NCBI GenBank assembly: GCA_034669045.1
Contig: JAXDOD010000150.1
Location: forward strand, 1 to 29,373
Direction: 5' to 3'
Source of the DNA: VAZQ01 sp034669045
Lineage (GTDB): Bacteria; Pseudomonadota; Alphaproteobacteria; Rhizobiales; Xanthobacteraceae
DNA: 29,373 nt
Below are positions 15,131-22,232 of this stretch, one piece after another. Position 1 is the stretch's first letter. The number at the start of each line of letters is the position of its first letter. The notes beneath the pieces are model-generated. The model searched no databases. It saw nothing but the letters and a program-made list of their open reading frames with translations, and was not told the DNA's origin. Made by a program: the position numbers and the translations under genes.

Positions 15131-16774
15131 TCAGTCCTCGACCGGCTCCATCTTGATCACGGCGGCGCCGTGATTGTTGCCGAGCCAGAACACCGGCGGC
15201 GTCGCATGGTTGTCGACGAAGACGCGGCGGACGTTGGTGTAGTGCGGCAGCGGATACTCGGTGAACTTGCCGGTCTCGATGTTGAGCCGCAGGATGCGGT
15301 CGGCGTTCATGCCGCCGGTCCACAGATTGCCGTTCTTGTCGAGTGCGGCGTCGTAGGGGGCGAAGAACTTGCCCGGCACTTCCCACTCCTTGAACCGTTC
15401 GGTCTTGGTGTCGAACATGCCGATACGCTCGCCGGCAAATTCGGCAAACCAGATGCGGCCCTGCTCGTCGATGCGGCCGCGGCGTGGGCGTGAACGCTTG
15501 GTCGGCGTCGGATAAAGCGTGATCTGGCTGCTCTTGGCGTCGATCTTGCCGATGTTCTCGCCGCCGAAGTCGAGGAACCAGATGTTGTTCTGCGTGTCGG
15601 AGAAGATGCTGTAGGGCGAGCCCGCGCGTCCTTTGAACGGCTCGAACAGCTCTGTATGGCCGCTGCTCATGTCCTTGCGATAGATGCCGCGGCGAGCCGG
15701 GTCCTGCATCCAGAGCTTGTTGTCGACGGTCCAGTTCTGCGGGCCAACCATGGCCTGCTGGGAATCCGGCTTGAGCATGTCGTCGGGCAGCCTCACCATC
15801 TGGAATTGTTCGGTCTTGCGGTCGAATTTCGCCGCGCCGTGCTGGAACATCAAACCGAGCCAGAGATTGCCCTGCGGATCGGCTTCGAGATCGAGCGCGC
15901 CCGTCGGCCAGCCTTGACGCTGCAGCGGCACCTCGAAGCTCTTGTGTTCGAGCGTCTTGGTGTCGAGACGGCCGAGCATCTGTCCGCTGAAATCGCTGTG
16001 CCAGACGATGCCGTCGGCGTCGACATAGACGTCATGCGGCTGGATGGTCTGGCTCGGCAGGTCGTATTCCGTGACGATCACCTTGGTGCCGGCGCCGCTC
16101 GGGCGCGGCATGGTCTTGAGCTCCCACGTCCGCTCGCCTTCGCTGCGGTTGATGCTGGCGAAATAGGCGGCAACCTTGTCAGCGTTCGGCACGAAGGCGT
16201 TGATGTCGCGCGCGGCGGCGCGGATCTGCGGCTTCTTGTAGAAGCTGTTGTTGGAATACTGCGCCATCCGCTGGATGACCTGCAGCATCTCCTCGGCATT
16301 GTAGCTCGAGCTGAGGATGCGCTCGACGCTGTGGCAGTTGGTGCAGCCGGTGAGCGCCTTCTTCTGGTCGTCGGTGCCGGGGACGCTGAGCATCCATTCC
16401 AGGTTGGTGAGCTGCGCGGCAAGGTTGCGCGTCTTGGCGAGCTTCACGTCGATGCTGGCGGGCTTGTCGGACGCGAGCGTCACCGACTTCGGACCATCCA
16501 GTACGTAACCGGACGCGCGGATGGTCAGCGCATAGTCGCCGGCGCCGAGCTTGGAGGCCGGAAAGGCAAACTCGCCCTTGGCGTTGCTCACCACGCTGAC
16601 CGTGACGATGCCCTTCTTGGCGCTGACGACGACGCCCTCCATCGCGCCTTCTTCGGCGGAGGTGACCTTGCCGGTGAGCGCGGCAGGGTCCTTGCCTTGG
16701 GCGTGGACCGGGTCCGGCCCAGCCCCCAGAACCAGGGCAAACAAGGCGGCGGCGATCATGAGTCTCGAGCGCAT
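15131..16774 (-). CDS. Exported haem-propeller protein 2: CarboxypepD_reg-like domain, CxxCH, Vgb-like beta-propeller
   Basis: A 547-residue paralogue of the product of the downstream gene, very similar over its whole length: CTNCHSVERI against CTNCHSVQRI, RMAQYSNNSF against RMATYSNNSF, and GNNHGAAVIK against GNNHGAAIIK. Signal peptide about 1-25 (PVHAQ). The regulatory-like beta-sandwich is about 32-112, the haem site C144/C147/H148 has M170 as possible sixth ligand, and the propeller fills the C-terminal 320 residues. Haem attachment requires export and the cytochrome c maturation system. ATG at 16774 follows GGGAGAGATTG; an upstream open stretch to 16948 overlaps the previous gene and is not used. 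It is bounded by hairpin terminators on both sides, so appears to be a single-gene unit. Confidence 0.82.
   Translation of the reverse strand: MRSRLMIAAALFALVLGAGPDPVHAQGKDPAALTGKVTSAEEGAMEGVVVSAKKGIVTVSVVSNAKGEFAFPASKLGAGDYALTIRASGYVLDGPKSVTLASDKPASIDVKLAKTRNLAAQLTNLEWMLSVPGTDDQKKALTGCTNCHSVERILSSSYNAEEMLQVIQRMAQYSNNSFYKKPQIRAAARDINAFVPNADKVAAYFASINRSEGERTWELKTMPRPSGAGTKVIVTEYDLPSQTIQPHDVYVDADGIVWHSDFSGQMLGRLDTKTLEHKSFEVPLQRQGWPTGALDLEADPQGNLWLGLMFQHGAAKFDRKTEQFQMVRLPDDMLKPDSQQAMVGPQNWTVDNKLWMQDPARRGIYRKDMSSGHTELFEPFKGRAGSPYSIFSDTQNNIWFLDFGGENIGKIDAKSSQITLYPTPTKRSRPRRGRIDEQGRIWFAEFAGERIGMFDTKTERFKEWEVPGKFFAPYDAALDKNGNLWTGGMNADRILRLNIETGKFTEYPLPHYTNVRRVFVDNHATPPVFWLGNNHGAAVIKMEPVED
16590..16629. 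repeat. 40-bp exact direct repeat, copy 2
   Basis: Identical to 14723-14762, inside the regulatory-like domain of propeller 2. Recombination between the copies would delete about 1.87 kb and leave one hybrid propeller gene in frame. Confidence 0.85.
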
Positions 16775-16843
16775 CAATCTCTCCCGAATGATTGAAAACC
16801 TTGCGATGGGCGGGCGACAAACCAGCCTGCACTGGCAGCCACC

Positions 16844-16884
16844 ATAAACGCGGGCCGCCCGTGTCGCAACGGCCGGGCGGCCCG
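16844..16884 (-). terminator. Strong stem-loop terminator after haem-propeller gene 3
   Basis: A perfect 11-bp stem, CGGGCCGCCCG (16851-16861) with CGGGCGGCCCG (16874-16884), has a 12-base loop. On the minus strand it is followed by CGTTTAT, a short T-tract. It begins 26 bp after the stop of propeller 3 and upstream of the propeller 2 start. Confidence 0.65.
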
Positions 16885-16910
16885 GTAGGTGCCGATAGTC
16901 GCCGCAGGCA

Positions 16911-18581
16911 TCAGTCGAGCGTTTCCAGCTTGATGATGTTGGCGCCATGGTTGCTGCCGACCCAGAACGTCGGCGGCGTCGTGTTGTTGTCGACGTAGAC
17001 CCGCCGGATGTTGGTCGTCTTCGGCAGCAGGTATTCGGTGAACTGGCCGGTCTTGGTATCGAGCCGCACGACGCGGTCGTTGATCATCGAGCCGGTCCAG
17101 GCGTGTTCGTTCTTGTCGAAGACGACGTCATAGGGGTTCGACCAGGGCGTCGGCAGGTCCCATTCCTGGAACTTTTCGGTCTTGGTATCGAACATGCCGA
17201 TGCGGTTGCCGCGGTATTCGCCGAACCAGATGCGGTCCTGCGCGTCCATCATGCCGCGCCGCGGCCCGGCGGGTTTCTTCGGCATCTGGTAGAGCGTGAC
17301 CTTCATCGTGTCCTTGTCGACCTTGCCGATATATTCGGCCGCGATGTCGGTGAAGTAGGCGTTGTTCTTGGAGTCGGGGATGATGTCGTAGATGTTGTGG
17401 GTCTCGCCGACACCCGCGGCCTTGAACGGCTCCAGCGATTCGATCTGGCCGGACTTGAGATCGAGCCGGTGGATGGCCGCGAAGCCGTTGTTCTGCGACC
17501 AGACCTTGCCATCGACATGCGACTGCTCGGCCCGCACCATGTTGACCTGCGTCTGGTCCTTGTTCATCTCGGGAGGCATGCTCCAGGTGGCGATCTTCTT
17601 CTCCTTGAGATCGAACTTGGCGATCGCGCCCTGGTACATCATGCCGATCCACATGTTGCCTTCTTTGTCCTGGCGCAGGCCGAGCATGCCGGTCGGCCAG
17701 CCCTTCTTGAGCTCGGGCACCGGATATTCGGTGTGCATGCCGGTCTTCGGATCGATCATGCCGAAGGTCTGCTCGCCGAAGTTCGAGTAATAGGCGTTGC
17801 CGTCCGCGCCGACGATCACGTCGTGCGGCTCGATGGTCGCGCGCGGCAGATCGTATTCAGTGTAGATGACCTTGGTGCCGCGGCCCTTGGGGCGCGGCAG
17901 CGTCTTCAGGTCGTATTCCCAGGCGGTGTTTTCGCTCAGGTTGATGGAGCTCAGGAATTCCGCCTGGCGCGCGCGGGCCGTCGCGAGCACGTCGCCGCGT
18001 TCCTCGAGCAGCCGCGTGGCGACGCGGCGCTGCGGGTGCAGCGGGATGCTCTGGTTCGCGTAGCCGCCCATGCGCGGCAGGATTTGCGTCATGAACCCGT
18101 CCTTGTCGTAGGACGACTTCATGATCCGTTCGAGCGTGTGGCAGCTCACGCAGTTGAGCAGCGACAGCTTCTGCTGCTCGGTGCCCGGCACGCTCATGAT
18201 CCATTCGCCGTTGCTGAGCTGGCGGCTGACGTTCTTGGTCTTGGCGAGCTTGATGTCGGCGGCGGCCGGCGTGCCGGCAGTGAGCTCGACCGTGCGCGGG
18301 CCTTGCAGCTCATAGCCGATGGCGCGAATCGCGATCGCATATTTGCCGGCGTCGAGCTTGGAGGCTGGGAAGCTGTAGCGGCCCTGTTCGTCGCTGACCA
18401 CCGTGACCGTGATGGTGCCGCCGTCCTTCTTGGCGCTGACCAGCACGCCTTCCATCGCGCCGTCCGGTTGCGAGCTGACCTGGCCGCTCAGCGCAGCCGG
18501 CGCCTGCGCGGCGGAGGGCGAAGCGAAACCCAGGACGAAGGCCAATCCGCCCGCGATGGTAAGCGAAATCCTCGTGCGCAT
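16911..18581 (-). CDS. Exported haem-propeller protein 3 (divergent paralogue)
   Basis: A 556-residue member of the same family, more divergent than the other two. Signal peptide about 1-25 (SPSAAQ). The N-terminal beta-sandwich is ALSGQVSS...AMEGVLVSAKKDGGTITVTVVSDEQGRYSFP. The haem motif is CVSCH at exactly the same positions (144-148), followed by LERIMKSSYDKDGF and RMGGYANQSIPL with M171 as candidate axial ligand. An insertion after the haem region (ATRLLEERGDVLATARARQAEFL) is absent from the other two. The propeller ends WVGSNHGANIIKLETLD. ATG at 18581 follows AAGGGAGACACTG. It is the first propeller gene after the triplicated small-protein genes, separated from them by 273 bp. Confidence 0.82.
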   Translation of the reverse strand: MRTRISLTIAGGLAFVLGFASPSAAQAPAALSGQVSSQPDGAMEGVLVSAKKDGGTITVTVVSDEQGRYSFPASKLDAGKYAIAIRAIGYELQGPRTVELTAGTPAAADIKLAKTKNVSRQLSNGEWIMSVPGTEQQKLSLLNCVSCHTLERIMKSSYDKDGFMTQILPRMGGYANQSIPLHPQRRVATRLLEERGDVLATARARQAEFLSSINLSENTAWEYDLKTLPRPKGRGTKVIYTEYDLPRATIEPHDVIVGADGNAYYSNFGEQTFGMIDPKTGMHTEYPVPELKKGWPTGMLGLRQDKEGNMWIGMMYQGAIAKFDLKEKKIATWSMPPEMNKDQTQVNMVRAEQSHVDGKVWSQNNGFAAIHRLDLKSGQIESLEPFKAAGVGETHNIYDIIPDSKNNAYFTDIAAEYIGKVDKDTMKVTLYQMPKKPAGPRRGMMDAQDRIWFGEYRGNRIGMFDTKTEKFQEWDLPTPWSNPYDVVFDKNEHAWTGSMINDRVVRLDTKTGQFTEYLLPKTTNIRRVYVDNNTTPPTFWVGSNHGANIIKLETLD

Positions 18582-18854
18582 CAGTGTCTCCCTTCAAGGT
18601 CGTTGCCGCCGCCTCTTTCTAAGCTGCGCCCGTTATCGGGCCGGCCGGGAGAGGCTTATGTGGCGAGATTAGCGGGTTCGAATGCGGCTTCCTAGCCGCC
18701 CAGTTCAAAATCGGGAGGAACGTACTGCCCATACTCGCGGGGCGCGGAAGTCCGTAACGGTTGATGGATGCCGAGCTCGAATGCTGCCGGTTCTGCTCAC
18801 AAGGTGCCATTGCCGCGGTCGAGCGGCGGCGAGGCCGCAGCGCGCATTTTCGCG
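18582..18854. other. 273-bp spacer between the small-protein trio and haem-propeller gene 3
   Basis: Holds two small stems that may end the upstream transcript: GCGGCT-tcct-AGCCGC (18684-18699) and GCCCG-ttat-CGGGC (18628-18641). A minus-strand stretch of about 35 codons ending near 18695 reads REYGQYVPPDFELGG before a stop, which looks like a natural protein tail but has no start and no recognisable parent. No clear promoter or RNA gene is seen. Confidence 0.4.
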
Positions 18855-19703
18855 TCACCGCTCACCCGCGCGATTGAAATGCCGCAGATCCGGAGGCGGC
18901 TGGTTCTTACGCGTGGGCATCAGTGCGCCGTCGCCGCTCTTGAAATAAAGCTCGTTGCCGACGCGCAACCGGAAATCCTCGTCATTGCAATCGGTTTCGA
19001 TCCAGAGCGGCTGCCGGTCGCGGATGTAGCTCCGGGTCACCGTCCAGGGACGCGTGAGGGCGCCGTCGATCACCGTGATTTCGTTGAACAGGATGTTGCG
19101 GTTGCCGCGCTCGAGAGAGATACGCTCCTTGACGATGGTCGCATTGTCCCGGTGAAAGGGGATGCCGCTGCTGTCGTAGCTGCGTGGGCCGCGAATGGCG
19201 CGGGTCTCGACCGAGAGCACGCGGTAACGGCCGTCGTCACCGGGATCGGACCACGCGCCGATCGCGTAACCCGAGAACGACGGCGCGATCGCCGCCGGCC
19301 AGGTCCGTCCGTCCGTATAGATGTGGCGGATTTGCACCGTCGGTTCTAACATCAGGACATACGTAACGCCCGGCGTGATGACGAACTCCATCCCGCCCTG
19401 GTAACCGATCATCATTCGCGGCATGCCGACCGGGACGCAGCCTCCCGCCGGGTTGTTGCCGAGCGCGCCAGCGGCCTGGTCCGCCAGGCTGGCCTCCAGC
19501 ACGGCTTGGTATTCCGCGGTCAGAGGGGCGCGCTGGCCGAGTCCCGGTGGCCTGGTCGGGTCGAAGCTGTTGGGGCCGATCCTGATCCATTGGCCGCGCC
19601 AGTCGGGATGCTCGGACGCATCGGCGGCGGGCGCCATCGCCATGGCCAACGCCGCGGCCGCCACCAGGATAACGACGCTGTTGCGATGTCGCGCATCCGT
19701 CAC
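18855..19703 (-). CDS. Exported protein of unknown function, paralogue A of three
   Basis: A 282-residue protein with a signal peptide ending near AADAS (about 30). It belongs to a family I recognise only by pattern: PDWxGxW at the mature start, PLTxEY, CxPxGMPR, IYTDGRxWP, SFSGYxIGxWxD, VETRxxxGPRxYD, and ITxIDGALTRPWTV. These resemble proteins in sphingomonads and acidobacteria carrying SIGHWEGDTLVVDT-type strands, probably an all-beta fold of unknown function. Two cysteines (C89, C239) match conserved cysteines in the two paralogues and may form a disulfide. The acidic loop here is DPGDDGRY, degenerate compared with DSDGDGRY or DTDGDGRY in the others. The start is GTG at 19703, overlapping the previous stop as GTGA, so translation is coupled. 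Confidence 0.75.
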   Translation of the reverse strand: MTDARHRNSVVILVAAAALAMAMAPAADASEHPDWRGQWIRIGPNSFDPTRPPGLGQRAPLTAEYQAVLEASLADQAAGALGNNPAGGCVPVGMPRMMIGYQGGMEFVITPGVTYVLMLEPTVQIRHIYTDGRTWPAAIAPSFSGYAIGAWSDPGDDGRYRVLSVETRAIRGPRSYDSSGIPFHRDNATIVKERISLERGNRNILFNEITVIDGALTRPWTVTRSYIRDRQPLWIETDCNDEDFRLRVGNELYFKSGDGALMPTRKNQPPPDLRHFNRAGER

Positions 19704-20533
19704 TTCGGCGGCTCCCCGAAATAGCGCAAGTCAGGCGGCGCCTGGTCTTTGCGAGCAGGCATCAAGTGGCCGTCCGCGCTCACCAGATAGTTCTCCTTGC
19801 CGATGAAGACATGCTGGTTGTACTCGCCGCACGGATATTCGTGCCAGACCGGCTTGCGCTCGCGACTGTAGCTTCGGATCACCGTCCACGGCCGCGTCAA
19901 AGCATGGTCGATCGTGGTGACTTCATTGCGCAGGATGTCGTTGTTGGCTTTGTCGAGAAAGATGCGCTCCTTGACCACCGTCTGGTTGTCGTTGTGCAGC
20001 GGCATGTTGCCGTCGAACGTGCGCGGGCCCTTGAGCCCGCGCGTCTCCACGATCAGCGTGTCGTAGCGGCCGTCGCCGTCGCTGTCTTCCCAATGGCCGA
20101 TGGAATAGCCGGAGAAGGACGGCGTGATCGTCTGCGGAAAATTGCGGCCGTCGCTGAAGATGCGGCGGAACTGACTCATGAACTCGATATGGAGGTAGGT
20201 GGTCTCCGGCAGGATGACGATCTCCATCGGCTCGTAGACGATCATCGCCCGCGGCATTCCGGGCGGCCTGCAGGTCGGGGTCGCGTTGTTGCCGTGGCCG
20301 CCGGCCAGACTGTCCGCGACGCCGGCCTCGAAAATGGCCTTGTATTCCGGCGTGAGCGGGGCTTGCTGGTCCCGCGATGGCCTGTTCGGGTCCCATTGGC
20401 CACCGGTCGGCGGCAGCCTGATCCACTGGCCCTTCCAGTCAGGATATTTAGCGTCGTCGAAGGCGTGCGCCGCGGCAGCCGTCATCAACAGCGCGGCGAG
20501 CGCGACGAGGCCAAACACGCACCGGTGCCGCAT
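19700..20533 (-). CDS. Exported protein of unknown function, paralogue B of three
   Basis: A 277-residue paralogue of its two neighbours. Signal peptide about 1-24 (AAAHA-FDD), then YPDWKGQWIRL, APLTPEYKAIFEAGVADSLAGGHGNN, TCRPPGMPRAMIVYEPMEIVILPETTYL, DGRNFP, SFSGYSIGHWEDSDGDGRYDTLIVETRGLKGPRTFD and TTIDHALTRPWTVIRSYSRE. C88 and C235 are the conserved cysteine pair. The DSDGDGRYD segment (about 151-159) resembles a calcium-binding DxDxDG loop but lies in a predicted beta region, so metal binding is a guess. ATG at 20533 follows a strong GGGGAGGATCATC Shine-Dalgarno; the longer frame from 20581 would bury the signal peptide. Its stop overlaps the start of paralogue A by four bases. Confidence 0.77.
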   Translation of the reverse strand: MRHRCVFGLVALAALLMTAAAAHAFDDAKYPDWKGQWIRLPPTGGQWDPNRPSRDQQAPLTPEYKAIFEAGVADSLAGGHGNNATPTCRPPGMPRAMIVYEPMEIVILPETTYLHIEFMSQFRRIFSDGRNFPQTITPSFSGYSIGHWEDSDGDGRYDTLIVETRGLKGPRTFDGNMPLHNDNQTVVKERIFLDKANNDILRNEVTTIDHALTRPWTVIRSYSRERKPVWHEYPCGEYNQHVFIGKENYLVSADGHLMPARKDQAPPDLRYFGEPPK

Positions 20534-20642
20534 GATGATCCTCCCCTGATGAGGCCGCCATATGCTTATTGCCTCATCCACGCCGCTTGCGGCGCTGAGG
20601 GAACGCCCGGCGCCGATCGCCGGCGCGTTTCCAGTTGCGCCG

Positions 20643-21476
20643 TCACTTCTGCGATCGTTGCTGCGGCTCCTCGAAATAGCGCAGATCCGGCGACGGCTGG
20701 TCCTTGCGGGTCGGCATCAGGTGCCCGTCCGCACTCACCATGTAGACTTCGTCGCCGAGCTTGACGTGCGGATTGTTCTCGGCACAGACCGCCTCGCGCC
20801 ACCAGTAAGGCTCCTTCGACTTGGCGTCGCGGCGGTAGTTTTTGGTGATCGTCCAGGGGTGCGTCAACGCGTTGTCGATGGTGGTGATCTCGTTGTGGAT
20901 GATGTTCGGGTTTGTCTTGTCCTGGTAGAGGCGCTCCTTGACCACGGTCTTGCCGTCCTTGTGCATGGGGACGCCGGTGCTGTCGTAGGTGCGGGGACTC
21001 TTGAGCCCGCGGGTCTCGACCACGAGCGTGTCGTAGCGGCCGTCACCGTCGGTGTCTTCCCACTTGCCGATGGAGAAGCCCGCGAACATCGGCTCCATCT
21101 CCCGCGGCCAGTCGCGGCCGTCGGTGTAGATGCGACGCGAGTCTTTGACGTGCTCGATCAGCAGGTGGACCATGTCCGACGTGATCACAATCTGCATTGG
21201 CTCGTAGACATTCATCTGGCGTGGCATGCCGGGCGGCAGGCACACCACCGTCGGCGTATCGCCGTGACCGCCGGCTTCCTGGTTGCGCAGGTTGGCTTCG
21301 TAAATGGTCCGATACTCCGCCGTCAGCGGTGCTGGCGCGGGCCATTTATTGCCGCCGGTCCCGTGCCAGGCGCCCGACCAGTCCGGATATTTGGATTGGT
21401 CATGCGCCCGCGCGGCTGCGGCGGTGGTCAGCGCTGCCGCCAGCGCGAGGGCGCCGATAAGGAATCGAGGATGCAT
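20643..21476 (-). CDS. Exported protein of unknown function, paralogue C of three (first in the operon)
   Basis: A 277-residue paralogue, first of the trio in transcription order. Signal peptide about 1-24 (AAARA-HDQ), then YPDWSGAWHGTGGNKW, PLTAEYRTIYEANLRNQEAGGHGD, VVCLPPGMPRQMNVYEPMQIVIT, IYTDGRDWP, FAGFSIGKWEDTDGDGRYDTLVVETRGLKSPRTYD and TTIDNALTHPWTITKNYRRD. The cysteine pair is C79 and C231. It is shorter than the others before PLTAEY and has an extra basic stretch (RRDAKSKEPYWW). ATG at 21476 follows TGGAGATCC. The gap to paralogue B is 109 bp. It is divergent from the molybdenum hydroxylase genes across 246 bp, so both sides may share a regulator. Confidence 0.77.
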   Translation of the reverse strand: MHPRFLIGALALAAALTTAAAARAHDQSKYPDWSGAWHGTGGNKWPAPAPLTAEYRTIYEANLRNQEAGGHGDTPTVVCLPPGMPRQMNVYEPMQIVITSDMVHLLIEHVKDSRRIYTDGRDWPREMEPMFAGFSIGKWEDTDGDGRYDTLVVETRGLKSPRTYDSTGVPMHKDGKTVVKERLYQDKTNPNIIHNEITTIDNALTHPWTITKNYRRDAKSKEPYWWREAVCAENNPHVKLGDEVYMVSADGHLMPTRKDQPSPDLRYFEEPQQRSQK

Positions 21477-21722
21477 TTAGGATCTCCACTGCGGATCGAT
21501 CGTTCGAGGCGTGGTCGCCGTGGGCGGCGCTGCGGCCTCTGGCTTGATAGCGGATCTACCACATTGCGGCGTACCGCGCCACGCGCCGGGGCCGATCCGA
21601 AACCGGCAACCCGCGTGATTGAACCGGCAGCAATGCTGCTTGTTTCCGCCCGGGACCTTGGGTAGCCTTGCGGCATCAACTGACAATAAGCCCGGTGAGG
21701 CGGTTCGACAGGGAGGCTGCGA
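21477..21722. promoter_or_regulatory. Divergent control region between the exported-protein trio and the molybdenum hydroxylase genes
   Basis: This 246-bp spacer must hold the starts of both transcripts. The short palindrome CAGCAATGCTG is visible near 21630. A Shine-Dalgarno GGGAGG precedes the ATG at 21723. No -10/-35 pair is convincing on either strand, and no regulator gene is adjacent, so control, if shared, is by an outside factor. Confidence 0.4.
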
Positions 21723-22232
21723 ATGGCTGACGACCTGAAAATCAAAGTGAACGGGCGCGAATGGCCCGTGGCGTCCACACCTGACACTCCGCTGCTCTAC
21801 GTGCTGATGAATGAGCTGCGGCTGCAGGGACCGCGATTCGGCTGCGGACTCGCGCAATGCGGTTCGTGCTCGGTGCTCGCCGACGGAGTCGAGATTCGCT
21901 CCTGCATCACGCCGGTTGCCAATGTCGCGGGCAAAGCGGTCACCACGCTCGAAGGGCTGCCGGCGCTCTACGCCGAGCAGAAGGGCCTCTCCCAGCCGCC
22001 CGCGCTGCATCCGCTGCAGCAGGCCTTCATCGACGAGCAGGCGCTGCACTGCGGCTACTGCTTCAACGGGATGACCATCAAGGGCTCCGAGCTGCTTGCG
22101 CAAACTCCCAAGCCGACCGACGCCCAGATCCGTGCGCACATGAACGGCCATATCTGCCGCTGCGGGACCTATCCGCGCGTCATGAAGGCGATCAAGCTTG
22201 CGTCCACCAAGATGGCGGGAGAGACGCGATGA
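21723..22232 (+). CDS. (2Fe-2S)-binding small subunit of a xanthine-dehydrogenase-family molybdenum hydroxylase
   Basis: A 169-residue iron-sulfur subunit that carries electrons from the molybdenum site through two 2Fe-2S clusters. The N-terminal plant-ferredoxin-like cluster uses C41, C46, C49 and C61 (FGCGLAQCGSCSVL...RSC). The C-terminal helical cluster uses C110, C113, C145 and C147 (HCGYCFNGM...GHICRCGTYPRV). All eight ligands are present and the length is typical of CoxS/IorA-type subunits. It has no signal peptide, so it would be exported, if at all, bound to its Tat-tagged partner. The stop overlaps the start of the large-subunit gene as ATGA, showing translational coupling. There is no FAD-subunit gene nearby, as in the two-subunit IorAB-like enzymes. 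Confidence 0.95.
   Translation: MADDLKIKVNGREWPVASTPDTPLLYVLMNELRLQGPRFGCGLAQCGSCSVLADGVEIRSCITPVANVAGKAVTTLEGLPALYAEQKGLSQPPALHPLQQAFIDEQALHCGYCFNGMTIKGSELLAQTPKPTDAQIRAHMNGHICRCGTYPRVMKAIKLASTKMAGETR

Noticed and set aside
13249..18581. Calling the three propeller proteins virginiamycin B lyases
   Set aside because: The propeller resembles that family, but the extra beta-sandwich and c-type haem site indicate another role, and catalytic residues could not be confirmed by eye.
16947..18695. 582-codon plus-strand open frame antisense to haem-propeller 3, with similar frames antisense to propellers 1 and 2
   Set aside because: Each is complementary to a gene with a signal peptide, haem motif and homologous neighbours. 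The antisense translations share no protein features beyond the mirrored repeats.
18619..18858. Possible gene remnant ending REYGQYVPPDFELGG in the spacer upstream of propeller 3
   Set aside because: The tail looks natural, but only about 35 codons are open, with no start and no identifiable parent family. It is not enough to call a pseudogene.
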